In this document: positions 41,874 to 50,380 of the stretch, in pieces
Layout: each line of letters starts with the position of its first letter
Position numbering within the stretch: the stretch's first letter is position 1
NCBI RefSeq assembly: GCF_016906305.1
Contig: NZ_JADDOL010000017.1
Coordinates: 1-64,000 of the forward strand
Origin: Alloalcanivorax marinus
Lineage (GTDB): Bacteria > Pseudomonadota > Gammaproteobacteria > Pseudomonadales > Alcanivoracaceae
Length of the DNA stretch: 64,000 nt
Reading direction: 5' to 3'
Notes under the pieces: generated by a model
What the model was told of the DNA's origin: nothing
Database searches by the model: none
The model's input: the letters and a program-made list of their open reading frames with translations, nothing else
Made by a program: the position numbers and the translations under genes

Positions 41874-44336
41874 TCAGATCGGCCGCTCGGTGTGCATTTT
41901 CACTTCCTTCAGGTCCTTGTCGAAGGCATCGGTGAGCAGACAGTCGTAGCGCATTTCGTCGTACTCCAGGATCGCTTCCACCTTGTCGGACGGAATGATG
42001 CCCTGGGCGGCGGCGTCCTCGACCTTGGCGCGCAGGGTGTCGCCGTTGAGCTTGCCCTTGATGTCCGCCTTGTAGAACGCCTCGAAGTCCGCTTCCACCT
42101 CCAGCAGCTTGTTGTAGGTGGTTTCCACCCGGCCGATGCTGTCGTTGGGGTCCTGGGAAATGTAGGCGTTGGCGGCCAGGGCGTCGCGCACGCTGGTGGG
42201 GTTCATGATCTGCTCGCCCAGGGTGCGGATCAGGGCGTCGTCCGGCTTGTGCGCCAGACACGGACGGCCCACCGGGAAGAACAGACCCTTGAGCAGGCGC
42301 GCCACGCCATAGTTGCCGAAGTTGCGGCAGAAGTCCTCGATGGCGTCGTGGGCCTGGCTCAGGGAGCGGCGCAGCGCATAGGTGGCGTGGGCGTCGTTGG
42401 CCTCGTCCCGGGGCAGGGTGGCGTGGTACTTGAGGATCGCGCAGCTGATCAGCAGGTGGCTGTGCAGATCGCCGAGCCGCGCGGACACCATCTCGCGACG
42501 CTTGAGGTCGCCGCCCAGCAGGGCGAAGGCCACGTCCGACAGGCTCGCCAGCACCGCGCTGTAGCGGGTGATCAGGCGGTACCAGGGGGCGCTGAAGCTG
42601 TCCGCGTTGGCCGGGATGTCGGCCAGCTTGGAACCGGTCAGGCCGAGCACGATGCCCCGGCTGATGTTGCCCAGGGAGTGGCCGGCGTGCTTGAAGAACA
42701 GGTGCTCGAACTGCTTGAAGCCGCGGTCCTGGTCCTCGTCCTGGATCGCCTGCAGCTCATCGTACAGGTACGGATGGCAGCGCAGCGCGCCCTGGCCGAA
42801 GATCATCAGCGAGCGGGTCAGAATGTTGGCGCCTTCCACGGTGATCGCCACCGGGATCGACTGATAGGGCAGCGCCATGAAGTTGCGCGGGCCCATCTGC
42901 ACGGCGCGGCCACTGGCGATGTCCATGCCGTTGTTGACCAGAATCCGCATCATTTCCGTGGAGTGGTACTTGGCCATGGCCGTGACCACCGAGATGGTGC
43001 CTTCCTCCAGGCCCCGGGTGACCAGGTGCCGGTAGGCTTCCAGGGTGTAGGACAGGCCGGCCACCTGGGCGGAGGCCTCCTGCACGCCCTCGAAATGGCC
43101 CACCGCCAGACCGAACTGGCGGCGGATGCGGGCGAAGGCACCGGTCATGCGGTAACCCATCTCGCCGCTGGCGGTGGCCAGCGCGGGCAGGGACACGCCC
43201 CGGCCGGCGCCCAGACATTCGATCAGCATGCGCCAGCCCTTGCCGGCCATTTCCTGGCCGCCGATGATGGCGTCCAGCGGCACGAACACGTCCTTGCCGT
43301 TGATCGGGCCGTTCATGAAGGGGGAGCCGCCCGGGTTGTGGCGGCGGCCGATTTCCACGCCTTCGGTGTCGGCGGGCAGCAGGGCACAGGTGATGCCGAT
43401 TTCGTCCTTGTCGCCGATCAGGTGGTCCGGGTCATACAGCTTGAAGGCCAGCCCCACCACGGTGGCCACCGGGGCCAGGGTGATCCAGCGCTTGGCGAAG
43501 TTCAGGCTGATGCCCACCACTTCCTCGCCGTCCACGGTGCGCTTGCAGACCACGCCCTTGTCCGGGATGGCGCCGGCGTCGGAGCCGGCTTCCGGGCCGG
43601 TCAGGCCGAAGCAGGGGATTTCCTCGCCGGAGGACAGGCCGGGCAGCCAGCGCTGCTTCTGTTCCTCGGTGCCGTATTTGGCCAGCAGTTCGCCCGGGCC
43701 CAGGGAGTTCGGCACCATGGCGGTCACCGCCGTGGTCAGCGAACGGGTGGCGATCTTGCTCATGGTGCGGCTCTGCGCGTAGGGGCTGAAGTCGCGGCCG
43801 CCGTATTCCTTGGGAATGATCAGGCTGAAGAAGCCCTTGGTCTTGAGGAATTCCCACACTTCCTCGGGCAGATCCTTGAGCTCGTGGTAGATCTTCCACT
43901 CGTCGAGCATGTCGCAGAGCTCTTCCACCTCATTGTCGATGAAGGACTGCTCCTCTTCGGTGAGCTGGGTGAAGTTGGTCTTGGAGAAATCGTCCCAGTC
44001 CGGCTTGCCGCCGAACAGCTCCGCCTCGAACCAGGTGGCGCCGGCCTCGATGGCCTCGCGCTCGGTGTCGCCGATGGGCGGCATCATCTTGCCGAGCATA
44101 TTGAACACCGGGCGGGCGATCAGCTTGCTGCGCAGGCCCGGGTGGTTGAGCACCAGCAGCACCGCGGCCAGCAGAATCAGCAGAATGGGATTGTACAACC
44201 AGGACGCCAGCAGGCCGCACAGCAGCCAGACGACGGCGAAGACCACGCTCCCGGTGGTCAACGTCAATTGCGCATAAAATATGGCCAACAAGGTGCCGGC
44301 CAAAATTACCAGGGCCAAAAGGCTCAGCATGGTCAT
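41874..44336 (-). CDS. fadE: Acyl-CoA dehydrogenase FadE
   Basis: 820 residues, close to the E. coli FadE (814) and longer than ordinary acyl-CoA dehydrogenases. Two or three membrane helices lie at the N-terminus (about 4-65), as in FadE, followed by the dehydrogenase core with FGLTGPEAGSDAGAIPDKG and ARTSL-type loops (SMIFGQGALRCHPYL). It catalyses the first step of fatty acid beta-oxidation with FAD at the membrane. Monocistronic, with its own terminator and an inverted repeat upstream. Confidence 0.94.
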   Translation of the reverse strand: MTMLSLLALVILAGTLLAIFYAQLTLTTGSVVFAVVWLLCGLLASWLYNPILLILLAAVLLVLNHPGLRSKLIARPVFNMLGKMMPPIGDTEREAIEAGATWFEAELFGGKPDWDDFSKTNFTQLTEEEQSFIDNEVEELCDMLDEWKIYHELKDLPEEVWEFLKTKGFFSLIIPKEYGGRDFSPYAQSRTMSKIATRSLTTAVTAMVPNSLGPGELLAKYGTEEQKQRWLPGLSSGEEIPCFGLTGPEAGSDAGAIPDKGVVCKRTVDGEEVVGISLNFAKRWITLAPVATVVGLAFKLYDPDHLIGDKDEIGITCALLPADTEGVEIGRRHNPGGSPFMNGPINGKDVFVPLDAIIGGQEMAGKGWRMLIECLGAGRGVSLPALATASGEMGYRMTGAFARIRRQFGLAVGHFEGVQEASAQVAGLSYTLEAYRHLVTRGLEEGTISVVTAMAKYHSTEMMRILVNNGMDIASGRAVQMGPRNFMALPYQSIPVAITVEGANILTRSLMIFGQGALRCHPYLYDELQAIQDEDQDRGFKQFEHLFFKHAGHSLGNISRGIVLGLTGSKLADIPANADSFSAPWYRLITRYSAVLASLSDVAFALLGGDLKRREMVSARLGDLHSHLLISCAILKYHATLPRDEANDAHATYALRRSLSQAHDAIEDFCRNFGNYGVARLLKGLFFPVGRPCLAHKPDDALIRTLGEQIMNPTSVRDALAANAYISQDPNDSIGRVETTYNKLLEVEADFEAFYKADIKGKLNGDTLRAKVEDAAAQGIIPSDKVEAILEYDEMRYDCLLTDAFDKDLKEVKMHTERPI

Positions 44337-44378
44337 CTCCTTTGCCAGGATGCGTGCTCGAGAGTGGATACCCTAAAA

Positions 44379-44416
44379 ACGCTCTCTACCTTACCGTGAC
44401 AGTATGTAGAGCGCGT
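44379..44416 (-). promoter_or_regulatory. Inverted repeat between fadE and cnoX
   Basis: ACGCTCTCTAC and GTAGAGCGCGT pair at 10 of 11 positions across 16 bases. It lies 43-80 bases before the fadE ATG and could be an operator for either divergent gene. No PsrA/FadR-type box was recognised. Confidence 0.35.
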
Positions 44417-44561
44417 GAACGTCTGTAACAGTGTACCCCTCCGCCACCGCTTTGCAGGCGCTTTAACAGTATTTAATCTGTTTATGGCCCCTTGGAATTC
44501 CGTACAATTGCCGCCAATCAAGGAAACCTTGAAAACCTACCTCTCGGCACAGGAGTCCACG

Positions 44562-45431
44562 GTGCAGGACAACGCTTCGATCATCGATGTCACCGAACAG
44601 AACATTCAGCAGTTGCTGGAGGGCTCGCGGCAGGTGCCGGTGCTGTTCGACTTCTGGGCGTCCTGGTGTCAGCCCTGCCAGCAAATGGCGCCGCTGCTGG
44701 AAAAGCTGGCCGGCGAATACCAGGGCAAGTTCGTGCTCGCCAAGGTCAACGCCGACGAGCAGCAGAACATCGCCGCCCAGTTCGGTGTGCGCAGCCTGCC
44801 GTCGCTGAAACTGGTCTATCAGGGTCAACTGGTCAGCGAACTGGACGGGGCCCAGACCGAGGGCGCCCTGCGCCGCTGGCTGGCGCCGGTGGTGGACCCG
44901 GACGCGGCCCAGGCGGAGCAGGAAGAGCAGTTTCTGGAGCAGGTGCGTCAGGCCATCGAGGCCGGCCACGGCGAACAGGCCGAGCAGGCCCTGCGGCAGA
45001 CCCTGCAGGAGCAGCCGGACAAGCACGCGTTCCGCGCCCTGTTGGTGGAGTATCTGCTCGGCGAGGGCCGCTCCGACGAGGCGCAATCGGTGCTCGCCGA
45101 GGTGCTCGAGGACGTGGAGGAGCTGCGCCCGTTCCGCGCCCGCTTCGCGCTGCTGGACAAGCTGGACGGCGGCGGCGAGAGCCTGCGTGACCTGGCCGCG
45201 CGCATCGACAGCGACCCCACGCCCGCCGACCTGCACGCCTACGGCCTGCGCGCCGCCGCCGCCGGCCAGTTCGAGGCCGGCCTGCAGGCGCTGCTGACCC
45301 TGCTGCGTGATCATCCGGATTACCAGGACGGGGTGGCCCGCCAGGCCCTGCTGGAAGTGTTCGACTGTCTGCCCAAGGGCGACCCCATGGCCAGCCGCTA
45401 CCGCCGCAAAATGTTCACCTATCTGCATTGA
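44562..45431 (+). CDS. cnoX: Thioredoxin-like chaperone CnoX (YbbN)
   Basis: 289 residues from a GTG with AGGAG six bases upstream. The thioredoxin domain (1-110) has WASWCQPCQQMAPLL, with Cys36 and Cys39. A helical TPR-like C-terminal domain of about 170 residues follows. E. coli CnoX lacks a reductive CxxC, but many CnoX proteins, such as that of Caulobacter, keep one. CnoX holds unfolded proteins and passes them to GroEL/DnaK during chlorine or heat stress. Divergent from fadE. Confidence 0.88.
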   Translation: MQDNASIIDVTEQNIQQLLEGSRQVPVLFDFWASWCQPCQQMAPLLEKLAGEYQGKFVLAKVNADEQQNIAAQFGVRSLPSLKLVYQGQLVSELDGAQTEGALRRWLAPVVDPDAAQAEQEEQFLEQVRQAIEAGHGEQAEQALRQTLQEQPDKHAFRALLVEYLLGEGRSDEAQSVLAEVLEDVEELRPFRARFALLDKLDGGGESLRDLAARIDSDPTPADLHAYGLRAAAAGQFEAGLQALLTLLRDHPDYQDGVARQALLEVFDCLPKGDPMASRYRRKMFTYLH

Positions 45432-45452
45432 GGTTTGCCCGGGCCCGGGCGA

Positions 45453-45522
45453 ATCGCGGCTGAAGCCGCTCCTACGGTGGTATTACCCCCCCCCCCCTGT
45501 AGGAGCGGCTTCAGCCGCGATC
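45453..45522. repeat. REP pair with a 12-C tract between arms
   Basis: Left arm 45453-45475, right arm 45499-45522, both GGCTTCAGCC class. The spacer holds a run of 12 cytosines (45486-45497), the longest homopolymer in the window. Confidence 0.88.
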
Positions 45523-45557
45523 CCGCCTTTTAATGGCGCAGCCTCCCGCTCTTTTCG

Positions 45558-45574
45558 TGCTCAATATTGGTGCC
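45558..45574 (+). promoter_or_regulatory. NtrC binding site 1 upstream of amtB
   Basis: TGCTCAATATTGGTGCC matches 11 of 14 fixed positions of the NtrC consensus TGCACCA-N3-TGGTGCA. It is centred about 128 bases before the predicted transcription start. Confidence 0.6.
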
Positions 45575-45588
45575 CTTTAGCGCCTTTC

Positions 45589-45605
45589 TGCACTTGATGG
45601 GTGCG
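45589..45605 (+). promoter_or_regulatory. NtrC binding site 2 upstream of amtB
   Basis: TGCACTTGATGGGTGCG matches 10 of 14 fixed positions of the NtrC consensus. It is centred 31 bases from site 1, three helical turns, as in the glnA enhancer. Confidence 0.6.
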
Positions 45606-45666
45606 CTTTTGCCCGGTTTTCGTGCGACCAACGCCTGTTCACCCCGTCTTTCCCGGTATTTCGTTC

Positions 45667-45682
45667 TGGCCTGATTCTTGTA
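45667..45682 (+). promoter_or_regulatory. Sigma-54-type promoter of amtB
   Basis: TGGCCTGATTCTTGTA has GG at -24 and the TTG of the -12 element at the correct spacing, matching 9 of 12 consensus positions; the -12 C is replaced by T. It lies 88 bases before the ATG. Confidence 0.5.
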
Positions 45683-45769
45683 TGCCCTTTCCCGGTGCAG
45701 AGCCGCCGGGGTGCTTCCCGGCGGTGCAATTCCGGCCGTTGTTCGGCCTCGAGGACCGGGAAACCAACC

Positions 45770-47065
45770 ATGAAAATAATCTATCGCATGGCGGCGCTGA
45801 CCGCCCTGATGCCGTCGGTGGCCCGCGCCGACACCCTGGACAAGAGCGATACCGCCTGGATCATCGCCGCCACCGCCCTGGTGCTGTTCATGACCCTGCC
45901 GGGGCTGAGCCTGTTCTACGGCGGCCTGGTGCGCGCCAAGAACGTGCTGTCGGTGCTGATGCAATGCTTCGCCATCGCCTGCGCGGTATCGCTGGTGTGG
46001 CTGATCGCCGGCTATTCCCTGGCGTTCGCCGACGGCGGCGCCGCCAACGCCTGGATCGGCGGGTTGCAGCATGCGTTTTTCGCCGGCATCGACCGGGACA
46101 CCGTCTCCGGCACCCTGCCGCAGAGCCTGCACGGCCTGTTCCAGATGACCTTCGCCATCATTACCCCGGCACTGATCGTGGGCGCCTTCGCCGAGCGCAT
46201 GCGCTTCGGCGCCATGCTGGCCTTTTCGGTGCTCTGGGTGCTGGGCGTGTACGTGCCGGTGTGCCATTGGGTATGGGGCGGCGGCTGGCTGGCGGAGCTG
46301 GGGCTGTACGATTTCGCCGGCGGCACCGTAGTGCACATCACCGCCGGCGTGGCGGCGCTGGTGGCGGCCATGGTGCTGGGCCGCCGCAAGGACTGGCCCG
46401 GCCAGGCCATGAAGCCGCACAACATGACCATGACGGTGATGGGCGCCGGCATGCTGTGGGTGGGCTGGTTCGGCTTCAACGGCGGCTCGGCGCTGGCCGC
46501 CGACGGCAACGCCGCCATGGCCATGCTGGTCACCCATATTTCCGCCGCCGCCGGTTCGCTGGTGTGGATCACCCTGGAGTACGTGAAGTTCGGCAAGCCG
46601 TCGGCCCTGGGCATCGCCACCGGCATGGTGGCCGGCCTGGGCACCATCACGCCGGCCTCCGGCTTCGTGGGGCCGGGCGGGGCGCTGATCATCGGCCTGG
46701 CCGCCGGCGTGGTGTGCTTCTATATGGTGCTGGTGGTCAAACAGAAATGGCGCATCGATGACTCCCTGGATGTGTTTCCGGTGCACGGCATCGGCGGCAT
46801 GCTGGGCACGGTGCTGGCCGGCGTGTTCGCGTCCACCGGCCTGGGGGTATTCTCCGGCTACGGCTTCGCCAAGCCGGAATACGGCATGCTCGAACAGGTC
46901 GGCGTCCAGCTGCTGGGCGTGGTGGTGACGATCCTTTACACGGCGGCGATTACCTGGCTGCTGCTCAAGCTGGTGGGACTGTTCACGCCGCTGCGGGTGA
47001 GCGCCGAGGAGGAAAGCCAGGGCCTGGACATCGCGCTGCACGAGGAGCGTGGCTACGATCTATGA
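45770..47065 (+). CDS. amtB: Ammonium transporter AmtB
   Basis: 431 residues. A signal-like first helix (1-20) is followed by eleven membrane helices. Family blocks are present: PGLSLFYGGLVRAKNVLSV at about 43-61, PVCHWVWGGGWLA (first pore histidine, near 166), DFAGGTVVHITAG and FPVHGIGGMLGT (second pore histidine). It conducts ammonium across the inner membrane. No glnK is found beside it, although glnK-amtB is the usual pair. Control by NtrC and sigma-54 is supported by the sites upstream. Confidence 0.94.
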   Translation: MKIIYRMAALTALMPSVARADTLDKSDTAWIIAATALVLFMTLPGLSLFYGGLVRAKNVLSVLMQCFAIACAVSLVWLIAGYSLAFADGGAANAWIGGLQHAFFAGIDRDTVSGTLPQSLHGLFQMTFAIITPALIVGAFAERMRFGAMLAFSVLWVLGVYVPVCHWVWGGGWLAELGLYDFAGGTVVHITAGVAALVAAMVLGRRKDWPGQAMKPHNMTMTVMGAGMLWVGWFGFNGGSALAADGNAAMAMLVTHISAAAGSLVWITLEYVKFGKPSALGIATGMVAGLGTITPASGFVGPGGALIIGLAAGVVCFYMVLVVKQKWRIDDSLDVFPVHGIGGMLGTVLAGVFASTGLGVFSGYGFAKPEYGMLEQVGVQLLGVVVTILYTAAITWLLLKLVGLFTPLRVSAEEESQGLDIALHEERGYDL

Positions 47066-47196
47066 GCGACGGGCGCTTTTTTGGCGCTCTGAGACCATTG
47101 TCAGCCCCGGGGCCTTTCGATAAGGTACGGAAAAGTTTCGAACGCTCGTTTGAATTGCCCCGGGCGTCGAAGCGGCATTCAACCAAGGAGACAACA

Positions 47197-47583
47197 ATGA
47201 GCGTGGAATTTCTGTCCGACGAATGGTTCGCGAAGGTAAAGGAAATCCGTGAATCCGCCGGCGACGTGCAGGCCCCCGCGGCGCTTGCCGATCTGGTCAT
47301 CAACATCAATGTGAAAACCGACGACGGCGAGAAGCACCTGGCCCTGGTCGGCGGCATGATCGAGGAAGGCCAGCACGATGACGCCTCCACCACCCTGACC
47401 CTGCCCGCCGATCTGGCCAAGCGCATCTTCATCGAAGGTGACCAGTCCGCCGGCATGCAGGGCTTCATGAGCGGCCAGATCAAGGTCGACGGCGACATGA
47501 GCAAGCTGATGTCGCTGCAGTCCGCGCAGCCCACCGACGATCAGAAGCAGCTGATGAAGAAGATTCAGGAAGTGACCGCCTGA
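47197..47583 (+). CDS. SCP2 sterol-binding domain protein
   Basis: 128 residues. The single SCP2 domain has VNINVKTDDGEKHLALVGG-like strands, LTLPADLAKRIFIEGD and MQGFMSGQIKVDGDMSKLM, the last being the family hallmark. SCP2 proteins bind acyl-CoA or lipid ligands in the cytoplasm. AAGGAG is seven bases before the ATG, and a terminator follows. It is a single-gene unit; the ligand is unknown, but lipids are likely in this acyl-rich genome. Confidence 0.88.
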   Translation: MSVEFLSDEWFAKVKEIRESAGDVQAPAALADLVININVKTDDGEKHLALVGGMIEEGQHDDASTTLTLPADLAKRIFIEGDQSAGMQGFMSGQIKVDGDMSKLMSLQSAQPTDDQKQLMKKIQEVTA

Positions 47584-47610
47584 TCCCGCTTCACCTCGGT
47601 GAATCGAAGA

Positions 47611-47636
47611 CGCCCGCCTCGCGCGGGCGTTTTTTG
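47611..47636 (+). terminator. Rho-independent terminator of SCP2 gene
   Basis: CGCCCGC pairs with GCGGGCG across CTCGC, followed by TTTTTTG. It lies 28 bases after the stop. Confidence 0.88.
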
Positions 47637-47660
47637 TTGGGGGTGTTTTCCCGAACCCCT

Positions 47661-47722
47661 GATCGCGACTGAAGTCGCTGCTACTGCTCACCCCGGTCGT
47701 AGGAGCGACTTCAGTCGCGATC
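47661..47722. repeat. REP pair supplying the mobA stop codon
   Basis: Arms 47661-47684 (CTGCTAC for CTCCTAC) and 47699-47722. On the minus strand the second arm encodes the last residues of MobA (DRD), and its CTGAAG gives the TGA stop at 47711. Confidence 0.9.
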
Positions 47723-48265
47723 CGGCGTCAGCCGGTTGCGATTCTCCAGCCGCCCGTCGATGCGCACCACGTCGTGGGGCACCCGCTCCAGCCAGCCGCG
47801 CACGCTGCGGCCGCCCTGGTCCAGATAGTCGCGGATCGACGGCACCCAGCGCTCGCCGTGCAGCCCCAGGCAAAGCGGCTGCGGGCCCCGGTCGTCCTCG
47901 ATCCGGCGCACCCGGCCCGGGTCCAGGCCGGCCAGCAGCAGGCCGGGCAGGGCGGCGGGCGGCGCCATCAGGTCGCAGGGCAGGCACAGCACCGGGCCGT
48001 CGCCGCAGGCCGCCAGGCCCGCCTCCAGCCCGGCCATGGGGCCGCAGTAGCCCTCGCGGCGGTCGCCCACCACGGTGTCGGCGCGCCGCCGATAGGCGTC
48101 CGCATGGCGGTTGGCGCTGATCACCACCGGCCCCGGCGGCGCCACCGCCGCCAGCAGGTGGTCCACCAGCGGCCGGCCGTCCACCTCCACCAGCCCCTTG
48201 TCGCGGCCGCCCATGCGCCGGCCTTCGCCGCCGGCCAGAATCAGCAGCGTGTAGAAAAGATCCAT
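47711..48265 (-). CDS. mobA: Molybdenum cofactor guanylyltransferase MobA
   Basis: 184 residues. The nucleotide-binding start LILAGGEGRRMGGRDKGLV (8-26) is diagnostic; GYCGPMAGLEAGL and LCLPCDLMAPPAALPGLL follow. MobA transfers GMP to molybdopterin to make the bis-MGD cofactor of oxidoreductases. The C-terminus is REP-encoded, so the ancestral end is probably replaced. It stands alone, convergent with the SCP2 gene. Confidence 0.92.
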   Translation of the reverse strand: MDLFYTLLILAGGEGRRMGGRDKGLVEVDGRPLVDHLLAAVAPPGPVVISANRHADAYRRRADTVVGDRREGYCGPMAGLEAGLAACGDGPVLCLPCDLMAPPAALPGLLLAGLDPGRVRRIEDDRGPQPLCLGLHGERWVPSIRDYLDQGGRSVRGWLERVPHDVVRIDGRLENRNRLTPDRD

Positions 48266-48293
48266 GCCGTCTTCCTGTTGAGGGGTCGTGCTA

Positions 48294-48323
48294 TTGGGCG
48301 TGAACCGGGTTATCCGCTATCCT
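48294..48323 (+). promoter_or_regulatory. Possible sigma-70 promoter of yoaA
   Basis: TTGGGC and TATCCT are separated by 18 bases, about 45 bases before the TTG start. No SOS box was seen here. Confidence 0.4.
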
Positions 48324-48367
48324 CTGCGCCCAGGCATCGCCAAGCCCGCAGCCGCACGAGACTCCCA

Positions 48368-50380
48368 TTGAACAGCGCCCGCGACTATCTTAACGACATC
48401 GACCGTTTCGGTCGCTTGCTGCACGGCTACCGGCCGCGGGAACCCCAGTTGCGCATGGCCGACGCGGTGGCCGAGGCCATCGACAAGCGCGGCACCCTGC
48501 TGGTGGAGGCGGAGACCGGCACCGGCAAGACCCTGGCCTATTTGCTGCCGGCGCTGCTGTCCGATGGCCCCACGCTGGTGTCCACCGGCACCAAGAGCCT
48601 GCAGGATCAGCTGTTCTTCAAGGACCTGCCGATGGTGCTCAAGGCGCTGGGCCTGCCGCGTAAGGCGGCGCTGCTCAAGGGCCGGGCCAACTACCTGTGT
48701 CCCTACCGGCTGGAGCTGCACCAGGAAGAGGCCCGTTTTCTGACCCGGGAGACCGCCGAACAGCTGCAGATCGTGGCGCACTGGGCCCCGCGCACCCGCA
48801 CCGGTGACATCGCCGAGCTGAAGCAACTGCCGGAGGACGCGCCGGTGTGGCCCTGGGTCACCAGCACCGCGGACAACTGCCTGGGCACCGAATGTCCGAA
48901 ATACAGCGAATGCCCGTTGATGAACGCCCGCAAGGAGGCCCAGGAGGCGGACCTGGTGGTGGTCAACCATCACCTGTTCTTCGCCGACGCGGCGCTGCGC
49001 GGGGAGGGCGTGTCGGAACTGCTGCCCAGCGCCAATACGGTGATCTTCGACGAGGCCCACCAGCTGCCGGAGGTGGCGGCCAACTTCTTCGGCGATTCCC
49101 TGAGCACCCGCCAGGTGCAGGAGCTGGGGCGGGACGCGCTCTCCGAGGCGGCGCACTCGGCGCTGGATCTGGCGGAGCTGAACCAGCGCGTGTCCGCCCT
49201 GGACAAGGCCGGCCAGGACCTGCGCCTGAGCCTGGGCGAGCAGGAACGCCGCGCGCCCTGGTCCGAGGTGGCCGAGATCAGCGCCGTGCAAGAGGCCGGC
49301 GAGGCGCTGCTGGACGCGCTGATCGACCTGAACGATTTTCTCGAGCCCCAGGCGCGCTCCAGCCGGGGCCTGGAGTCCTGTGCCCGGCGCGCCGCCGAGC
49401 ACGTGTTGACGCTGAAATCGATCCTCGACGCCAACGGCCCCAACCGGGTGTACTGGTTCGAGACTTTCCGCCGCACCGTGGTGCTGCACAGCACGCCGCT
49501 GTCGGTGGCCGCCCAGCTGCGCGCCCAGCGCGAGAAGCACCCCTGTGCCTGGGTGCTGACCTCCGCCACCCTGTCGGTGGCCGGCCGTTTCGAGCATCTG
49601 CAGAAGCGCCTGGGCCTGGACGAGGCGGATACCCTGCGGCTGGAAAGCCCCTTTGATTTCAAACGCCAGGCGGTGTTCTACGTGCCCGAGGGCCTGCCGG
49701 CGCCGTCCTCGCCGGACTACACCGCCAGCCTGACCCGGGCCATGATCCCGGTGATCCAGGCCGCCGAGGGCCGCACCTTCTTTCTGTTCACCAGCCACCG
49801 GGCGTTGCGCGAGGCGGCGGCGCTGCTGCGCGACGCCAAGCTGGATTACCCGCTGCTGGTGCAGGGCGAAGCCGGGCGCCGGGAACTGCTGGACGATTTC
49901 CGGCGTCTGGGGAATGCGGTGCTGCTTGGCACCAGCAGCTTCTGGGAAGGCATCGACGTGCGCGGCGAGGCGCTCAGTTGCGTGATCATCGACAAGCTGC
50001 CGTTCGGCTCGCCCGGGGACCCGGTGGCGGCGGCGCGCATCGAGCACATCAACCGCACCGGCGGCAACGCCTTCCGCGATTACCAGCTGCCCCAGGCGGT
50101 GCTGGCCCTGCGCCAGGGCGCCGGCCGGCTGATTCGCGACCCGGAGGACACCGGCCTGCTGGTGGTGGGCGACCCGCGCCTGGTCACCAAGGGCTACGGC
50201 AAACTGTTTCTGGACAGCCTGCCGGGCATGACCCGCACCCGCAAAGCGGAGGTGGTGCAGCGGTTCTTTCCGCACATCGCCAAACTGCAGGCGCAACGAC
50301 TGCAATCATCGCAAACCGGCGAGGCGCCCGGCGCGTCCGCCCCGCAAGAGCAAACCAATGACGCACATTCTGGCCATTGA
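48368..50380 (+). CDS. yoaA: ATP-dependent DNA helicase of the XPD/DinG family (YoaA)
   Basis: 670 residues from a TTG at 48368; no ATG is available before the conserved GYRPREPQLRM block. Walker A is EAETGTGKT (47-55), the DEAH box is FDEAHQL, and four cysteines (LCPY, NCLG, ECPK, ECPL, about residues 111-185) bind the [4Fe-4S] cluster. Helicase motifs continue to GAGRLIRDPEDTG and DPRLVTKGYG. YoaA unwinds DNA 5' to 3' and works with the polymerase III chi subunit in repair. tsaB overlaps the end by 23 bases. Confidence 0.9.
   Translation: MNSARDYLNDIDRFGRLLHGYRPREPQLRMADAVAEAIDKRGTLLVEAETGTGKTLAYLLPALLSDGPTLVSTGTKSLQDQLFFKDLPMVLKALGLPRKAALLKGRANYLCPYRLELHQEEARFLTRETAEQLQIVAHWAPRTRTGDIAELKQLPEDAPVWPWVTSTADNCLGTECPKYSECPLMNARKEAQEADLVVVNHHLFFADAALRGEGVSELLPSANTVIFDEAHQLPEVAANFFGDSLSTRQVQELGRDALSEAAHSALDLAELNQRVSALDKAGQDLRLSLGEQERRAPWSEVAEISAVQEAGEALLDALIDLNDFLEPQARSSRGLESCARRAAEHVLTLKSILDANGPNRVYWFETFRRTVVLHSTPLSVAAQLRAQREKHPCAWVLTSATLSVAGRFEHLQKRLGLDEADTLRLESPFDFKRQAVFYVPEGLPAPSSPDYTASLTRAMIPVIQAAEGRTFFLFTSHRALREAAALLRDAKLDYPLLVQGEAGRRELLDDFRRLGNAVLLGTSSFWEGIDVRGEALSCVIIDKLPFGSPGDPVAAARIEHINRTGGNAFRDYQLPQAVLALRQGAGRLIRDPEDTGLLVVGDPRLVTKGYGKLFLDSLPGMTRTRKAEVVQRFFPHIAKLQAQRLQSSQTGEAPGASAPQEQTNDAHSGH

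Noticed and set aside
41892-44399. An 835-codon open frame opposite fadE
   Set aside because: Same reason: FadE on the minus strand is full length with family motifs, and the plus frame is low-complexity.
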